Assembly: GCA_020634335.1 (NCBI GenBank)
Contig: JACKBY010000020.1
Span: 1-63,604, forward strand
Length of the DNA: 63,604 nucleotides
Source of the DNA: Promineifilum sp.
Lineage (GTDB): Bacteria > Chloroflexota > Anaerolineae > Promineifilales > Promineifilaceae
Reading direction: 5' to 3'
Shown: in pieces, positions 22,510-31,852 of the stretch
Numbering within the stretch: position 1 is the first letter of the stretch
How the letters are laid out: every line of letters starts with the position of its first letter
Notes under the pieces: generated by a model
Databases searched by the model: none
What the model saw: only the letters and a program-made list of their open reading frames with translations
Told to the model about the DNA's origin: nothing
Made by a program: the position numbers and the translations under genes

Positions 22510-24501
22510 ATGATGGATCGCAACGCACAATTTTTAGGCGCGGAGACGAGCAAGGCGCGCAGCGTCGGCCCTACTCTCCAGCGCCTGTGGCAATACTTTC
22601 GCCATTATGGCTGGGTGCTTTTGATCGTGGCTGTACTGGCCATCGGCACCACCTACATGCAAGTTCTCATCCCCGATCTGACCGGACAGGCGGTAGACTG
22701 CTATCTGGGGCCTTTCAGCATCGCCGCGGCTGTCGGCGACGGCGCGGGACTACCCACTCTACCGGGCGGCGACACGGGCAACAGCGCGTTCAGCAATTGC
22801 ACATATACCACGCCCGATATCGGAGCGTCAGCCGCTGACACACTGCGGGGTTTCGGCGGCCTGATCCTCCTCATCATCGGCCTCTACGTCGGCAGCGCTG
22901 TCTTCAGTGGTCTCATGTTCTATATCATGAGTTGGACGGGCAACCACGTCCTGCGTGACTTGCAAGCCAAGGTATTTGCCCACATCCACCAGCTGCCGCT
23001 CGGCTATTTTACCAAACACGATGCCGGCGACGTCATGAGCCGCTTCACAAACGACATCGATACCCTCCAGCAGGTGATCGGCTTCGGCTTGGTCTCCGTA
23101 TTGCAGGGGGCTTTACTCATCGCCTGGGTAGTGGTGGTCATGTTTCGGCTGAACGCACCCTTTGCGCTCATCAGCCTGATCACGTTGCCGCTGATGTTCA
23201 TCGCCACACGCTGGTTCTCCACCCAGGCGCGCAAGGCATTTCGCCAGGCGCGACAGCAGATTGGCAACGTCAATGCGGACTTGCAGGAAAGCATCTCGGC
23301 CGTGCGCGAAGTCCAGGCTTTCAGCCGCGAAGACGAGAACATCCAGAATTTCCGTGAAAATAATGCAGCTAATCGCGATGCCAACATCCGCGCCCAGGCT
23401 TTTACGGGTGCCCTCGGCCCCGTACTCGAAGGCCTGAGCTACGCCAGTTTGGCGATTGTGGCCGGGGTGGGCGGGCTCCTGATGCTCAACGGCCAGGGAT
23501 TGATGGGCACGTCCATATCGGTTGGACTCATCATCACCTTTATCGGTTATAGCCAGCAGTTCAACCGGCCGGTGCAGCAAATATCGACGCTGTGGGCCAC
23601 AATCCAAAGCGCCATCGCCGGAGCGGAGCGCATTTTCGGACTTATCGACGAACCAATTGAGATTGTCGACCGTCCCGATGCCATCGTGATGCCTCCGATT
23701 ACCGGCCACGTCGTCTACAATGACGTGTACGCCGAGTACAATGCAGGCGAACCGGTGCTGCAAGGCATTTCCATCAACGCCCAGGCCGGTCAAACTATCG
23801 CCATCGTCGGCCCAACCGGCGCGGGCAAGACAACGATTATCAACCTCCTGCCCCGCTTTTGGGATGTCGCGGCGGGTAGCATCCTGATCGACGGCATAGA
23901 TATTCGCGACGTGACACAGGAAAGTTTGCGGCGACAGATTGGCATTGTTCTACAGGATTCGTTCCTGTTTAGCGACACCGTGATGAACAACATTCGTTAC
24001 GGCCGTCCCGATGCCTCGGATGAAGAAGTAATGGCCGCCGCTCGATTGGCCCACGCTGATGAATTCATCACCCGATTGCCGAATGGCTACCAGACGATCC
24101 TGGGCGAACGCGGTGGCGGGCTAAGCCAGGGGCAGCGCCAGCTGCTCTCCATCGCCCGTGTCGCCCTGATCGACCCGCGCATCCTAATCCTGGATGAGGC
24201 GACCAGCAGTGTGGATACACGCACCGAGCGCGAGATTCAAAAAGCCCTGGAGGAATTGCTCCACGACCGGACAAGTTTTGTAATTGCTCATCGTCTCAGC
24301 ACGATTCGGACGGCTGATCAGGTCCTGGTTGTCAACGATGGTCGCATCATTGAACAAGGCACGCATGAGAGCTTGCTGGACCAGAAAGGAGCTTACTACG
24401 AATTGTATATGAGCCAGTTTAGAAGGAAAGACCCCGAAGCGCTGGGGAGTGATGGAGGAGACAAGGCGGAACCGGTGGAATTCTTCGTCCCGGGAGACTA
24501 G
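22510..24501 (+). CDS. ABC exporter half-transporter, catalytic-site subunit
   Basis: A 663-aa partner of the preceding gene. Its Walker A GPTGAGKTT, Walker B plus Glu (LILDEATSSVD) and H-loop His (VIAHRLS) are intact, but its signature is changed to LSQGQRQ. The two changes complement each other: the competent site is formed by this protein's Walker motifs with the other subunit's LSGGQ. The loop between helices 1 and 2 carries an unusual ~75-residue Gly/Asp-rich external insertion with two Cys (DCYLG and NCTY). Drug, lipid or peptide export are all possible. It is followed by a terminator. Confidence 0.93.
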   Translation: MMDRNAQFLGAETSKARSVGPTLQRLWQYFRHYGWVLLIVAVLAIGTTYMQVLIPDLTGQAVDCYLGPFSIAAAVGDGAGLPTLPGGDTGNSAFSNCTYTTPDIGASAADTLRGFGGLILLIIGLYVGSAVFSGLMFYIMSWTGNHVLRDLQAKVFAHIHQLPLGYFTKHDAGDVMSRFTNDIDTLQQVIGFGLVSVLQGALLIAWVVVVMFRLNAPFALISLITLPLMFIATRWFSTQARKAFRQARQQIGNVNADLQESISAVREVQAFSREDENIQNFRENNAANRDANIRAQAFTGALGPVLEGLSYASLAIVAGVGGLLMLNGQGLMGTSISVGLIITFIGYSQQFNRPVQQISTLWATIQSAIAGAERIFGLIDEPIEIVDRPDAIVMPPITGHVVYNDVYAEYNAGEPVLQGISINAQAGQTIAIVGPTGAGKTTIINLLPRFWDVAAGSILIDGIDIRDVTQESLRRQIGIVLQDSFLFSDTVMNNIRYGRPDASDEEVMAAARLAHADEFITRLPNGYQTILGERGGGLSQGQRQLLSIARVALIDPRILILDEATSSVDTRTEREIQKALEELLHDRTSFVIAHRLSTIRTADQVLVVNDGRIIEQGTHESLLDQKGAYYELYMSQFRRKDPEALGSDGGDKAEPVEFFVPGD

Positions 24502-24530
24502 CCTAACCGTTACGCCACTTTCAACAGATA

Positions 24531-24570
24531 ATACAAGCGGGGCACCGATTGGATGCCCCGCTTGTATTTT
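24531..24570. terminator. Terminator between convergent genes
   Basis: Perfect 14-bp stem ATACAAGCGGGGCA / TGCCCCGCTTGTAT with a 9-nt loop, ending TTTT on the plus strand. It ends the exporter operon and lies 4 nt before the 3' end of the convergent hydrolase gene, so it may act in both directions. Confidence 0.88.
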
Positions 24571-24573
24571 GTG

Positions 24574-25521
24574 TCAGAAGTATCGTTCAAAAAAAGTTAC
24601 GGCAATGCGAGGATTTTCGACGAGATATTGAAAGCCCTGATAGCGGTGGCTGCCGTCGACGTAGAGCGGCCCTTCCCCTTTCGGCGTAGCCGCCCGCAAT
24701 CGCTCGGCGTCGGCCAGCGAACCCCACGGGTCGGCTTTGCACTGAACAAACAACACGGGCGTCTGCCCAGCCCCCGCAGCAGCAAATCCCGGTTGCAGTG
24801 CATTTAGCCGAACCCCCGACACGGTCGAGTACATCGTATCGATCATAGGTAAGAGTATCTTCCCCGAAACTCCCAGCAAATCCTGCGTGTAGCTCTCGGC
24901 GTAGGCCCCAATGGTCATCGGCTGCACGGCAATCGCCGCACTGATTTGATCGGTTTGCGGGAGGGCGTAGAGAATCGTGTTGGCCCCCATCGAAAAGCCA
25001 ATCACCCCAATGCCGGCTTTGTCCACGTCGGTACGGCCCAACAGATAGGCAACTGCGCCAAGCAAATCATTGGCTTCGGAAACGCCAAATGTGACCGGCG
25101 GATGGGCCGCACTCTCGCCGTGGTTGCGCTGGTCATACATAAAAACGTGGTAGCCTTCATAGTGAAAGGCATGAGCCAGCCGCAGCAGCTCGACCGGCGT
25201 GGTACCCGACAGATTCGCCATAAGGTCGTCCGCGGCATCTCCCAACCGATTCCACATCCAGTCGTGAACGAGAATAATGGTCGCTCCGCCCCGACGGTCA
25301 GGGCCGGCGGCGGGAATAAACCAGCCGGAGAGACGAACGCTATCCTGGGCCGGGAAATCCACGTTCTCAAAAGTCATCCCCATGTCGGCCGGCGTCGCCC
25401 ATAGGGGCTGTCGGGCCGGAACCACCATGCGCCTCGTGAAGAAGGCCACAATCAGCGCCGCACCGGCGGTCAGAAAGCCGGCTATCAGGCCGACTAATTG
25501 CATCACTCGCTTAAACGACAT
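24574..25521 (-). CDS. Membrane-anchored alpha/beta hydrolase
   Basis: A 315-aa protein with an N-terminal membrane helix (residues ~8-30, VGLIAGFLTAGAALIVAFF) and an alpha/beta-hydrolase domain: oxyanion region ILVHDW, YDQRNHGES loop, nucleophile elbow GFSMGA, likely acid in CKADPWG, and a His near SHRYQGF. Related to the 'dienelactone hydrolase-like/X-Pro dipeptidyl' outliers that carry a single helix, probably facing outside. The substrate is unknown. It is the last gene of the minus-strand run from 33168, 35 nt after the PIG-L gene. Confidence 0.8.
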   Translation of the reverse strand: MSFKRVMQLVGLIAGFLTAGAALIVAFFTRRMVVPARQPLWATPADMGMTFENVDFPAQDSVRLSGWFIPAAGPDRRGGATIILVHDWMWNRLGDAADDLMANLSGTTPVELLRLAHAFHYEGYHVFMYDQRNHGESAAHPPVTFGVSEANDLLGAVAYLLGRTDVDKAGIGVIGFSMGANTILYALPQTDQISAAIAVQPMTIGAYAESYTQDLLGVSGKILLPMIDTMYSTVSGVRLNALQPGFAAAGAGQTPVLFVQCKADPWGSLADAERLRAATPKGEGPLYVDGSHRYQGFQYLVENPRIAVTFFERYF

Positions 25522-25556
25522 TGCTCAGTCCTCCCGTAGCTCCTCGCCCCAAAATC

Positions 25557-26426
25557 CTAGTCGGCCAAGTTGACCCCCGCAAACAGATCGTATTCCCGAT
25601 AGCCATCGGGAACAGGTGGATAGGCCCGAATAAAGGTTTCCTTAGCCATGAAGCGTCGTTGAATGGATTCCGGCAGCATTCGATTACGCGACGATCCCCC
25701 GCCCTGACTGGGATGGGCGGCGCCGGCCGCTCGCTTCACATCCCAATAACGACGATAGTCGATGTAGGCATTCAACTTGCGCGGATCAATACCGATTTTT
25801 GTCCAGTCAATATCTTTATTACGACCGGCGTGCTTGGGATCTTGCCCTCGCAAGCGCATTAATAAGGCAAATAGCTTCACCATTCGATTGGAAAAGGCCG
25901 TATAGTACAGTCGTTGCGGCTGGTATGGGGCTGGTCCGATCTCCGGATAGTTTTGGGGATCCCCCGCCGCCTCGAATGCCGCATGTGTGATCTTCCAGCA
26001 ATAGATATGATCGGGATGGAAGTAGCCTCCCGTCTCATCATGCGTGACAACAACCTGGGGGCGAACCTGTCGAATGAGGGCCACGACTCGCCCGGTCGCC
26101 TCCATAAAATCGCTATTTATGAACGCCTCGGGGTGCTGGTTGGCCGGGTCGCCGATGTAACCGGAATCCCGATAGCCCAACATATGGAGCGTCCCGCCCA
26201 ATATTTCTATTGCCTTATCCAACTCACGCCGGCGAACCGCAGCCAATTCTTTGAGCGTGTGCTCGTAGCCGCCCGCTACTGAACCGGCCACCCCATCCGT
26301 GGCGATAGCGATGTGGACGTCAACACCTTCATCAGCATAGCGGGCCAGCGTCCCCCCCATGCCAAACGACTCATCATCCGGGTGAGCTAATACGACAAGC
26401 AAACGCTTTTGGGCCATCGCCGTCAT
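25557..26426 (-). CDS. PIG-L / LmbE family deacetylase
   Basis: A 289-aa zinc-dependent N-acetyl-sugar deacetylase family protein. The metal-binding AHPDDES motif is near residue 14 and the second motif THDETGGYFHPDH near 130 supplies further His/Asp ligands. The layout and C-terminal extension recall MshB/Mca and other GlcNAc-deacetylases (mycothiol, bacillithiol or glycolipid metabolism); which one cannot be decided. The ATG overlaps the acpS stop by 4 nt (ATGA), with an alternative ATG at 26417. No thiol-synthesis partner genes are nearby. Confidence 0.87.
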   Translation of the reverse strand: MTAMAQKRLLVVLAHPDDESFGMGGTLARYADEGVDVHIAIATDGVAGSVAGGYEHTLKELAAVRRRELDKAIEILGGTLHMLGYRDSGYIGDPANQHPEAFINSDFMEATGRVVALIRQVRPQVVVTHDETGGYFHPDHIYCWKITHAAFEAAGDPQNYPEIGPAPYQPQRLYYTAFSNRMVKLFALLMRLRGQDPKHAGRNKDIDWTKIGIDPRKLNAYIDYRRYWDVKRAAGAAHPSQGGGSSRNRMLPESIQRRFMAKETFIRAYPPVPDGYREYDLFAGVNLAD

Positions 26427-26878
26427 CGCTTATCCTCCCTGGTGGCATCCCGACGATCATCGTCCGTGTCGCGCGTGATGTCAGTCGGGACGATGGTCGA
26501 TAAAAACGCCCCATCGAGAGCCAGAGCCACGGCCATCCCCACGGCATGAGTGCCGGTGTGCGACAAGCTAATGGCCCATTCGCCCAACCCTCTTTCGGCC
26601 GCCAATCGCGCCGCCGCGCCGTGCAACGCCAGTGTAGGACGACCGCTATCATCGCTGACGATCTCGATTTCTTTCCAACCCACGTCGCCAATCCCCGTAC
26701 CCAGTGCCTTGCCGACAGCCTCTTTCACGGCGAATCGACCAGCCAGGCTGGTGGCGCGACCATTGCATTGCTCCTGCTCGCGGGCGGTGAAAAAACGGTC
26801 GCAAAATCGGTCGCCGAAACGTGCCACGCCCCGAGTCATGCGCTCCACCTCCAGGATGTCCACGCCTACGGCCAGCAT
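26423..26878 (-). CDS. acpS: Holo-[acyl-carrier-protein] synthase
   Basis: Transfers phosphopantetheine from CoA to acyl carrier protein, needed for fatty acid synthesis. The 151-aa protein begins with AVGVDILEVERM (metal-binding Asp) and has the second family motif GRFAVKEAVGKALGTG, then SLSHTGTHAVGMAVA. The C-terminus carries about 25 extra charged residues (Asp/Arg-rich) beyond the usual ~125. Its start overlaps the M16 stop by one nt (TGATG) and its stop overlaps the PIG-L start by four, so all three are translationally coupled. Confidence 0.93.
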   Translation of the reverse strand: MLAVGVDILEVERMTRGVARFGDRFCDRFFTAREQEQCNGRATSLAGRFAVKEAVGKALGTGIGDVGWKEIEIVSDDSGRPTLALHGAAARLAAERGLGEWAISLSHTGTHAVGMAVALALDGAFLSTIVPTDITRDTDDDRRDATREDKR

Positions 26879-28155
26879 CAGAGCGCCTCCACCGGCCCAC
26901 TAACGGCAATAACCAGGTCGTCGGCGCTCAGGTATTTGCCGGCTGCCGACCGGATTCGTTCGGGCGTGATCGACTGAATCATTTGGCTATAGCGTTGCAA
27001 ATAATCCAGCCCTAACGCATACAGCTCGATGTCAGTGATGATGTCTACCAGGCCATTATTGGTCTCCAGGCTCATAGGCATCGAACCGGTGCGATAGGCC
27101 TGACTGTCGGCCAGCTCTTCATCTGCGACAAGATCTGTCATCATTTTGCGAATCTCGTGGCGGATCGATTCAATGGCCTGGTCTACTTTGTCCGGAGCAA
27201 CACCGGCCGAGGCCGTCCACGGACCGGGCCCCAAACCGCCCTCCAGACGGCTGGAGGCATAATAAGCCAGGCCCTGCTCCTCGCGAACGGTCTGCCCGAT
27301 CCGGCCCATCATCCCAAAGACGCCCAGGATGGTATTCATCAGGCTGGCATCTAGATAATCGGGGGCAGAACGGCGCGGGCCGGGCAGCCCCAGCACGATG
27401 TCGGCCTGATGTTTGTCGGGCATAGAGACGTGGCGGCGGGTCAAACCTGTTGGCCGCTCGACATCAGGTGATAATTGGGATAACTGTTGATGTTCATTGC
27501 GCCAACTGCCAAAAACCGTCTCTATCTTTTTCAGCATCATATCGGCCGGAAGCGCACCGGCCACGCCAATAATCATGTCCTGGGGCCCATAATGTCGATC
27601 ATAAAAATCGACGATCTCTCGCCGTCCCATGCCGGCCACGCTATCCAGGTAACCACTCACTGACCGCCCGTAGGGATGCTCGCCGTAGGCGGCTTCGCTG
27701 AAAGCGAGCCAGGACATCTGTCGGGTGTTGTTGGCCCGCATCTGTAAACCCGTGATTAGTTGACCCCGCAACCGCTCGATCTGTTCTTCAGGAAAGGTAG
27801 GCCGGCAAAGGGACTCGATAATTACGTCCAGCACGAGATCAAAATCTTCTACAAGGCTGTGGGACGAAAAGCCGGACGTGTGGCGGCCGCCGCCAAAGGA
27901 TACACCCGCGCCAACGGACTCCAGAGCTTCGAATATTTCGTCAAACGAGCGCTTGTGAGTACCGCGCAGCAGCATATCGGCCGCAAAGTTAGCCAGACCG
28001 GCGTTTTCGCGAGTCTCGGCCACCGCGCCGGCGCGAACAACGCCTTGCAAGGAGATGGTCCCGCTATAGGGGTTCTCGTAAATCAACACCGTGATCCCAT
28101 TGTCAAGCACGTGACGTCGAATTGACTCCGGCCCCGGATAACTACTGGATGTCAT
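26878..28155 (-). CDS. M16 family peptidase homologue with destroyed zinc site
   Basis: A 425-aa insulinase/processing-peptidase-like protein. Where active members have HxxEH, it reads NFAAD (N56, A59, D60; GLANFAADMLLRG), so both His ligands and the catalytic Glu are gone. The rest of the two-lobe fold (LDNGITVLI start, inactive C-terminal half with YYASSRLEGG) looks intact. M16 enzymes of this size work as pairs of an active and an inactive subunit; the active partner is encoded at 31849-33168, two genes upstream in the same run. It overlaps the SpoIIE phosphatase gene by 14 nt. Confidence 0.88.
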   Translation of the reverse strand: MTSSSYPGPESIRRHVLDNGITVLIYENPYSGTISLQGVVRAGAVAETRENAGLANFAADMLLRGTHKRSFDEIFEALESVGAGVSFGGGRHTSGFSSHSLVEDFDLVLDVIIESLCRPTFPEEQIERLRGQLITGLQMRANNTRQMSWLAFSEAAYGEHPYGRSVSGYLDSVAGMGRREIVDFYDRHYGPQDMIIGVAGALPADMMLKKIETVFGSWRNEHQQLSQLSPDVERPTGLTRRHVSMPDKHQADIVLGLPGPRRSAPDYLDASLMNTILGVFGMMGRIGQTVREEQGLAYYASSRLEGGLGPGPWTASAGVAPDKVDQAIESIRHEIRKMMTDLVADEELADSQAYRTGSMPMSLETNNGLVDIITDIELYALGLDYLQRYSQMIQSITPERIRSAAGKYLSADDLVIAVSGPVEAL

Positions 28156-29995
28156 GCACCACCTCTTTGCGTTTGACGATCAACAAAGTCATGTCATCGT
28201 ACTGAATCGTATCGTCGGTGAACTCTATCACCCCACCGGCTATGCCCGCGCGAATGACTTCGGCACTGGCCTGAGGGTCCGCGGTCAACAAGTCGCGGAC
28301 AATCGTTTTTAAGCGGGGCAACCCGAATTCATCAAACGTCCCGTTAACGGCTTCGGATACGCCGTCGGTATATAAAATAATGATATCGCCGGGCAAAAGC
28401 TCCACATTTGTGGCCGTTACTTCTATATCACTAAACACCCCCAGTAGTGGGCAGCTGGCGGGCAATTCGTGGAACTCTCTTTCCGCAGCCCGCCAGATTA
28501 GTGGCGGATTGTGCCCCGCGTTGGCGTACAGCAGATTGCCGGTGTGGACATTTAGCTCGGCATAAAATGCCGAGAGAAACATATCGGACTGACTATCTTC
28601 CTGAATGTAGCGATTGGCCCACGAAAGCACTTCGGCCGGCGCGCGGCCGCGCAAGGCAATATTGCGAATGGTCGTGCGACTCAGGGCCATGAAAAGAGCC
28701 GCCGGCACTCCCTTGTCGCTGACGTCGGCGATAACCACTCCCCAGCGACCGGGTTCGCCCGGCAAGGGGAAGAAGTCATAGAAATCCCCACCCACCTGTC
28801 TGGCCGCCTCGAAATGTGTCGCGAACTCCCAGCCCTCTATTTGCGGTGCAGTGGCCGGCAACATACTCATCTGGATTTGCCGAGCGACGTCCAATTCCTT
28901 CTCGATGCTTTCCCGTTGCAGTTCCTCCTGGTGCAAGCGTGCCTTTTCCAGAGCCAGGGCGACCTGGTTGGCCATGAGTCGCAGAAAGCGCACATCGCTC
29001 TCGGAGAAAGTACGCGGTTCCCGGGAATCAATCACCAGCGTGCCAATAGATTGACCCTCGGCGATCAACGGCACAATCGCTACGGCCCGATAATTTTCCG
29101 ACGCCAGCCAATCCGACGTCCATAGAGGCGGATCTTGCGCCTGCAAATCCTCGATGAGGAGCACTTGCTGGGTGCGCATAACCTGGCCTGAGCCGGTCGA
29201 CTCATCGGCCGGCACACGATAGGCCGATTCAACCGGGTTATTTGACCAACCGGAGGCGGCGCGAAAGTAAAGGTAATCCGCATCCAGCCCAGTCAACAAT
29301 ACCGCGCAAGCATCGGCCTTCAATTGCGTCCTTACCTCGTCGACAATGAACGTCATCAGATCATCCAGGTCACGACGGCTTAGAAGCTGCTGCGATAAAT
29401 CCAGCAACGCGGCTTGCTCGTGAATGCGTTGTTCCTGCAACGTGTCGAAGAGCAGCGCCCTCTCCAGCGCCACACCCATCTGGTTGCCTACAAGCGTGAG
29501 AAGACTCAAATTACGCTGAGTGAAGTGGGTCCAGTCGGGAGCCGCCACGTTCAGGATACCCAGCACGCGCTCCCCGGAACGCAAGGGAGTAGACGCATGA
29601 ACGGCCAATCCTTGTCGGTCGCCTGTCACACTGCCGAGCCGGCTGCACCGAATTTCGTTGTAAGCGCCGGTCATCATGCCCTCCAAACACAACGTCTGGC
29701 AATCACAACTTTTGTCCCATGCTTCGGGTCGGGTCACAGACATGGCCGGGGGCAGATTCAGATGAGCCGCGAGACGAAAGCCGCGCCCCCCCCAGCGGTC
29801 GCTGGCCACCGGATCGATGACGAATATCCAGCCCGTGTGCAGGCCCATCAGCTCGACCAGCAGGGACAGAGACTTATCCAAAGCGTTGCGGACATCGGCC
29901 GACTGATTGAGGGCGAGGGATATTTCGTTCAGTGTCCGAAGATCGTCCAGTAGATCCGGCTCAGTCAACATCTCTTTGGATTCTAGCACACTCAT
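28142..29995 (-). CDS. GAF-GAF-SpoIIE (RsbU-type) PP2C phosphatase
   Basis: A 617-aa soluble protein. Two GAF domains (about 25-175 and 200-350) are joined by helical segments, then a linker (EKELDVARQIQMSMLP, the classic pre-SpoIIE helix) and a PP2C-like phosphatase domain with VGGDFYDFF, VIADVSDKGVPAALFMA, NAGHNPPL and the metal-binding YTDGVSEA plus a C-terminal DDMTLLIV. Such enzymes dephosphorylate anti-anti-sigma proteins in partner-switching cascades. No anti-sigma or STAS gene is in this window. The start follows GGAG closely. It lies inside the M16-ClC run. Confidence 0.92.
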   Translation of the reverse strand: MSVLESKEMLTEPDLLDDLRTLNEISLALNQSADVRNALDKSLSLLVELMGLHTGWIFVIDPVASDRWGGRGFRLAAHLNLPPAMSVTRPEAWDKSCDCQTLCLEGMMTGAYNEIRCSRLGSVTGDRQGLAVHASTPLRSGERVLGILNVAAPDWTHFTQRNLSLLTLVGNQMGVALERALLFDTLQEQRIHEQAALLDLSQQLLSRRDLDDLMTFIVDEVRTQLKADACAVLLTGLDADYLYFRAASGWSNNPVESAYRVPADESTGSGQVMRTQQVLLIEDLQAQDPPLWTSDWLASENYRAVAIVPLIAEGQSIGTLVIDSREPRTFSESDVRFLRLMANQVALALEKARLHQEELQRESIEKELDVARQIQMSMLPATAPQIEGWEFATHFEAARQVGGDFYDFFPLPGEPGRWGVVIADVSDKGVPAALFMALSRTTIRNIALRGRAPAEVLSWANRYIQEDSQSDMFLSAFYAELNVHTGNLLYANAGHNPPLIWRAAEREFHELPASCPLLGVFSDIEVTATNVELLPGDIIILYTDGVSEAVNGTFDEFGLPRLKTIVRDLLTADPQASAEVIRAGIAGGVIEFTDDTIQYDDMTLLIVKRKEVVHDIQ

Positions 29996-30076
29996 CTCAC
30001 TCCATCATGTACCGTCAGGGGACAACCTCTAGCGCTCATCTGCTCATCCGGGCCGGGCAGTCGATGTTACACTGGC

Positions 30077-31852
30077 CTATTGCTCGGCCCAGATCGTGTT
30101 TTCAACTCTGTCCAGATCCTCCGGCGCGCCCATGGCAACAATCGTGTCGTTCGTGTGGACAGTCGATTGGGAGGAGGGGTGGAGGCGTATTTTGGGCAGA
30201 CTGTCGCCGCTACCCGGCTCCAGCCTTCCAATGACAGTCACGTTGTATTTTCGGCGAAGATCCAGTTCGATGAGGGTCTTTTCGTTCCATTCGGCCGGAG
30301 CGGTGATTCGCCGGACCTCGACCCCCGGCAAGATTTGTCGCTTGTCGAAGGTCTCCCGTTGGGTACGGTAAATCTTGTTGCCTTGCGTCAGGAAGGTGCA
30401 AACGATCAGAGCCAATAAGGATGCGGGTAAGTAGTGGGCGCTAAAAAGCTCCACAGGTATTAGGATGGCCGCCAACGGCACGTTGGCAATGGAGGCCAAG
30501 CTGGCCGTCATAGCCGGCGCGATCAACAACATTGGCTCGTAATGCACAGCATCCGCAAGAACGGTGGCGCACATAGTCCCCAAATAAAGCGCGGGGATCA
30601 GTAATCCGGCCGACCCACCTGAGCCGATCGTTATAGAGGTCGTCAAAATCTTACCCAACAGAGCTATGGCGGCAATAGCCAGCGTTATCTTCCCGGCCAG
30701 AGCCATCTCAATCGTCTCGCCGCCGGTTCCCAGCACCAGCGTGAAAGGATTGAGAGCCAGCGGATCGCCCGAACGTTTAGCCAGGGAGACGGCAATGATA
30801 GCCACAAGACCCGTCAACGTCGCACCCAGCAGGTGGCGAGCCCAGGGTGTCGGCAGATAATGGTGGAAGGCGTGGTCTATGAGCTTTCTTAACTGCACAA
30901 AATAGATACTGATAAACGCGATCAGCACGGCCATGATCATGACCAGCCCATAGTATTGCCAGCTCGCAGACGGCAGGTACAACGTTTCAATATCGAAAAA
31001 ACTTACGTGACCTGAGTGGGCAATGGAACTGAGGAAGTAGGCGGTGAGCGTGGCAATGAGGGAATAAATCAGCTTCTCAATAAGCGGACGGCGACGGTAC
31101 ATGACTTCGGCCGCAAAGAAAGCGGACATAAAAGGCGCACCCGTCAGCGTAGCCACCGCGGCGGCAATGCCGCTCAGTTGGGCGGTTTGCAGTTGGTCGA
31201 CATCCTTCATGGACCACCACTGGATCGGCCGCCGCAGCCATTCGATTCGCCGCCCCGCCTCGCGAATCGGCGATCTCGGCTTAAACATCATGACTGCCAG
31301 ATTCTCGCCAATCAGGGCTACGCTACCCTCCAATCCTCCACTACCACCGCTCCCCAATGTGGCCCAGGTAGCCACCGTCTTGCGCAATGCCATCAGGTAG
31401 GTAGGCAGCTCCCAGCGCAATTCCAACCCTTCCCTGCCCAACATTGTCCGTTCAAAGGATGGCTCGGACGTGTGGTAGAGAGCGATGGCTCGCTCCAGTC
31501 CGTCGCCTTCCACATCGATCAGCGTGTGAACCACACCATCGCTATCGTGATAAAGAATTTGGCTGCCGCGATAGCGCGCCACCAGAAAGACGATGATTGC
31601 CCCCAGCCACAAAGGTACGAGAATAAACCAGATCGACGGCGTCCGCCCTACCCAGTTGAGCACAATCGGATACGTATACTCTATAGCAAGCTTCAGCAGA
31701 AAAACCGGCCCCCACACGACTGTGCCAATAATGACCGACTGAATGATTAACCGGCTGTCTTCCCGGTCAAATTTACTGGGGAAGCGGTGGGCCAAGTCCG
31801 CTTTGCCAATCCACTCCCAGACAGAACCACGTATAGAATTTAGTGCTTTCAT
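30077..31852 (-). CDS. ClC-type chloride channel/antiporter with TrkA-C domain
   Basis: A 591-aa multi-pass membrane protein. The ClC selectivity motifs are present in modified form: GSGGSGGLEGS where GSGGxxGREGP is usual, and GSGGSAGLLIP where GxFxP is usual, so the Arg and Phe of the canonical ion path are replaced. The C-terminal ~85 residues form a TrkA-C (RCK_C) domain ending TNDTIVAMG. The N-terminal ~60 residues before the first helix are unusual. It overlaps the active M16 peptidase gene by 4 nt and is 81 nt upstream of the phosphatase gene. Channel versus H+/Cl- exchange cannot be decided by eye. Confidence 0.88.
   Translation of the reverse strand: MKALNSIRGSVWEWIGKADLAHRFPSKFDREDSRLIIQSVIIGTVVWGPVFLLKLAIEYTYPIVLNWVGRTPSIWFILVPLWLGAIIVFLVARYRGSQILYHDSDGVVHTLIDVEGDGLERAIALYHTSEPSFERTMLGREGLELRWELPTYLMALRKTVATWATLGSGGSGGLEGSVALIGENLAVMMFKPRSPIREAGRRIEWLRRPIQWWSMKDVDQLQTAQLSGIAAAVATLTGAPFMSAFFAAEVMYRRRPLIEKLIYSLIATLTAYFLSSIAHSGHVSFFDIETLYLPSASWQYYGLVMIMAVLIAFISIYFVQLRKLIDHAFHHYLPTPWARHLLGATLTGLVAIIAVSLAKRSGDPLALNPFTLVLGTGGETIEMALAGKITLAIAAIALLGKILTTSITIGSGGSAGLLIPALYLGTMCATVLADAVHYEPMLLIAPAMTASLASIANVPLAAILIPVELFSAHYLPASLLALIVCTFLTQGNKIYRTQRETFDKRQILPGVEVRRITAPAEWNEKTLIELDLRRKYNVTVIGRLEPGSGDSLPKIRLHPSSQSTVHTNDTIVAMGAPEDLDRVENTIWAEQ

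Noticed and set aside
23113..23793. 226-aa minus-strand ORF
   Set aside because: Antisense to the second exporter subunit, in its best-conserved region; no domain or ribosome-binding site.
31016..31750. 244-aa plus-strand ORF
   Set aside because: Antisense to the ClC gene; composition rich in Arg/His/Gln and no family resemblance.
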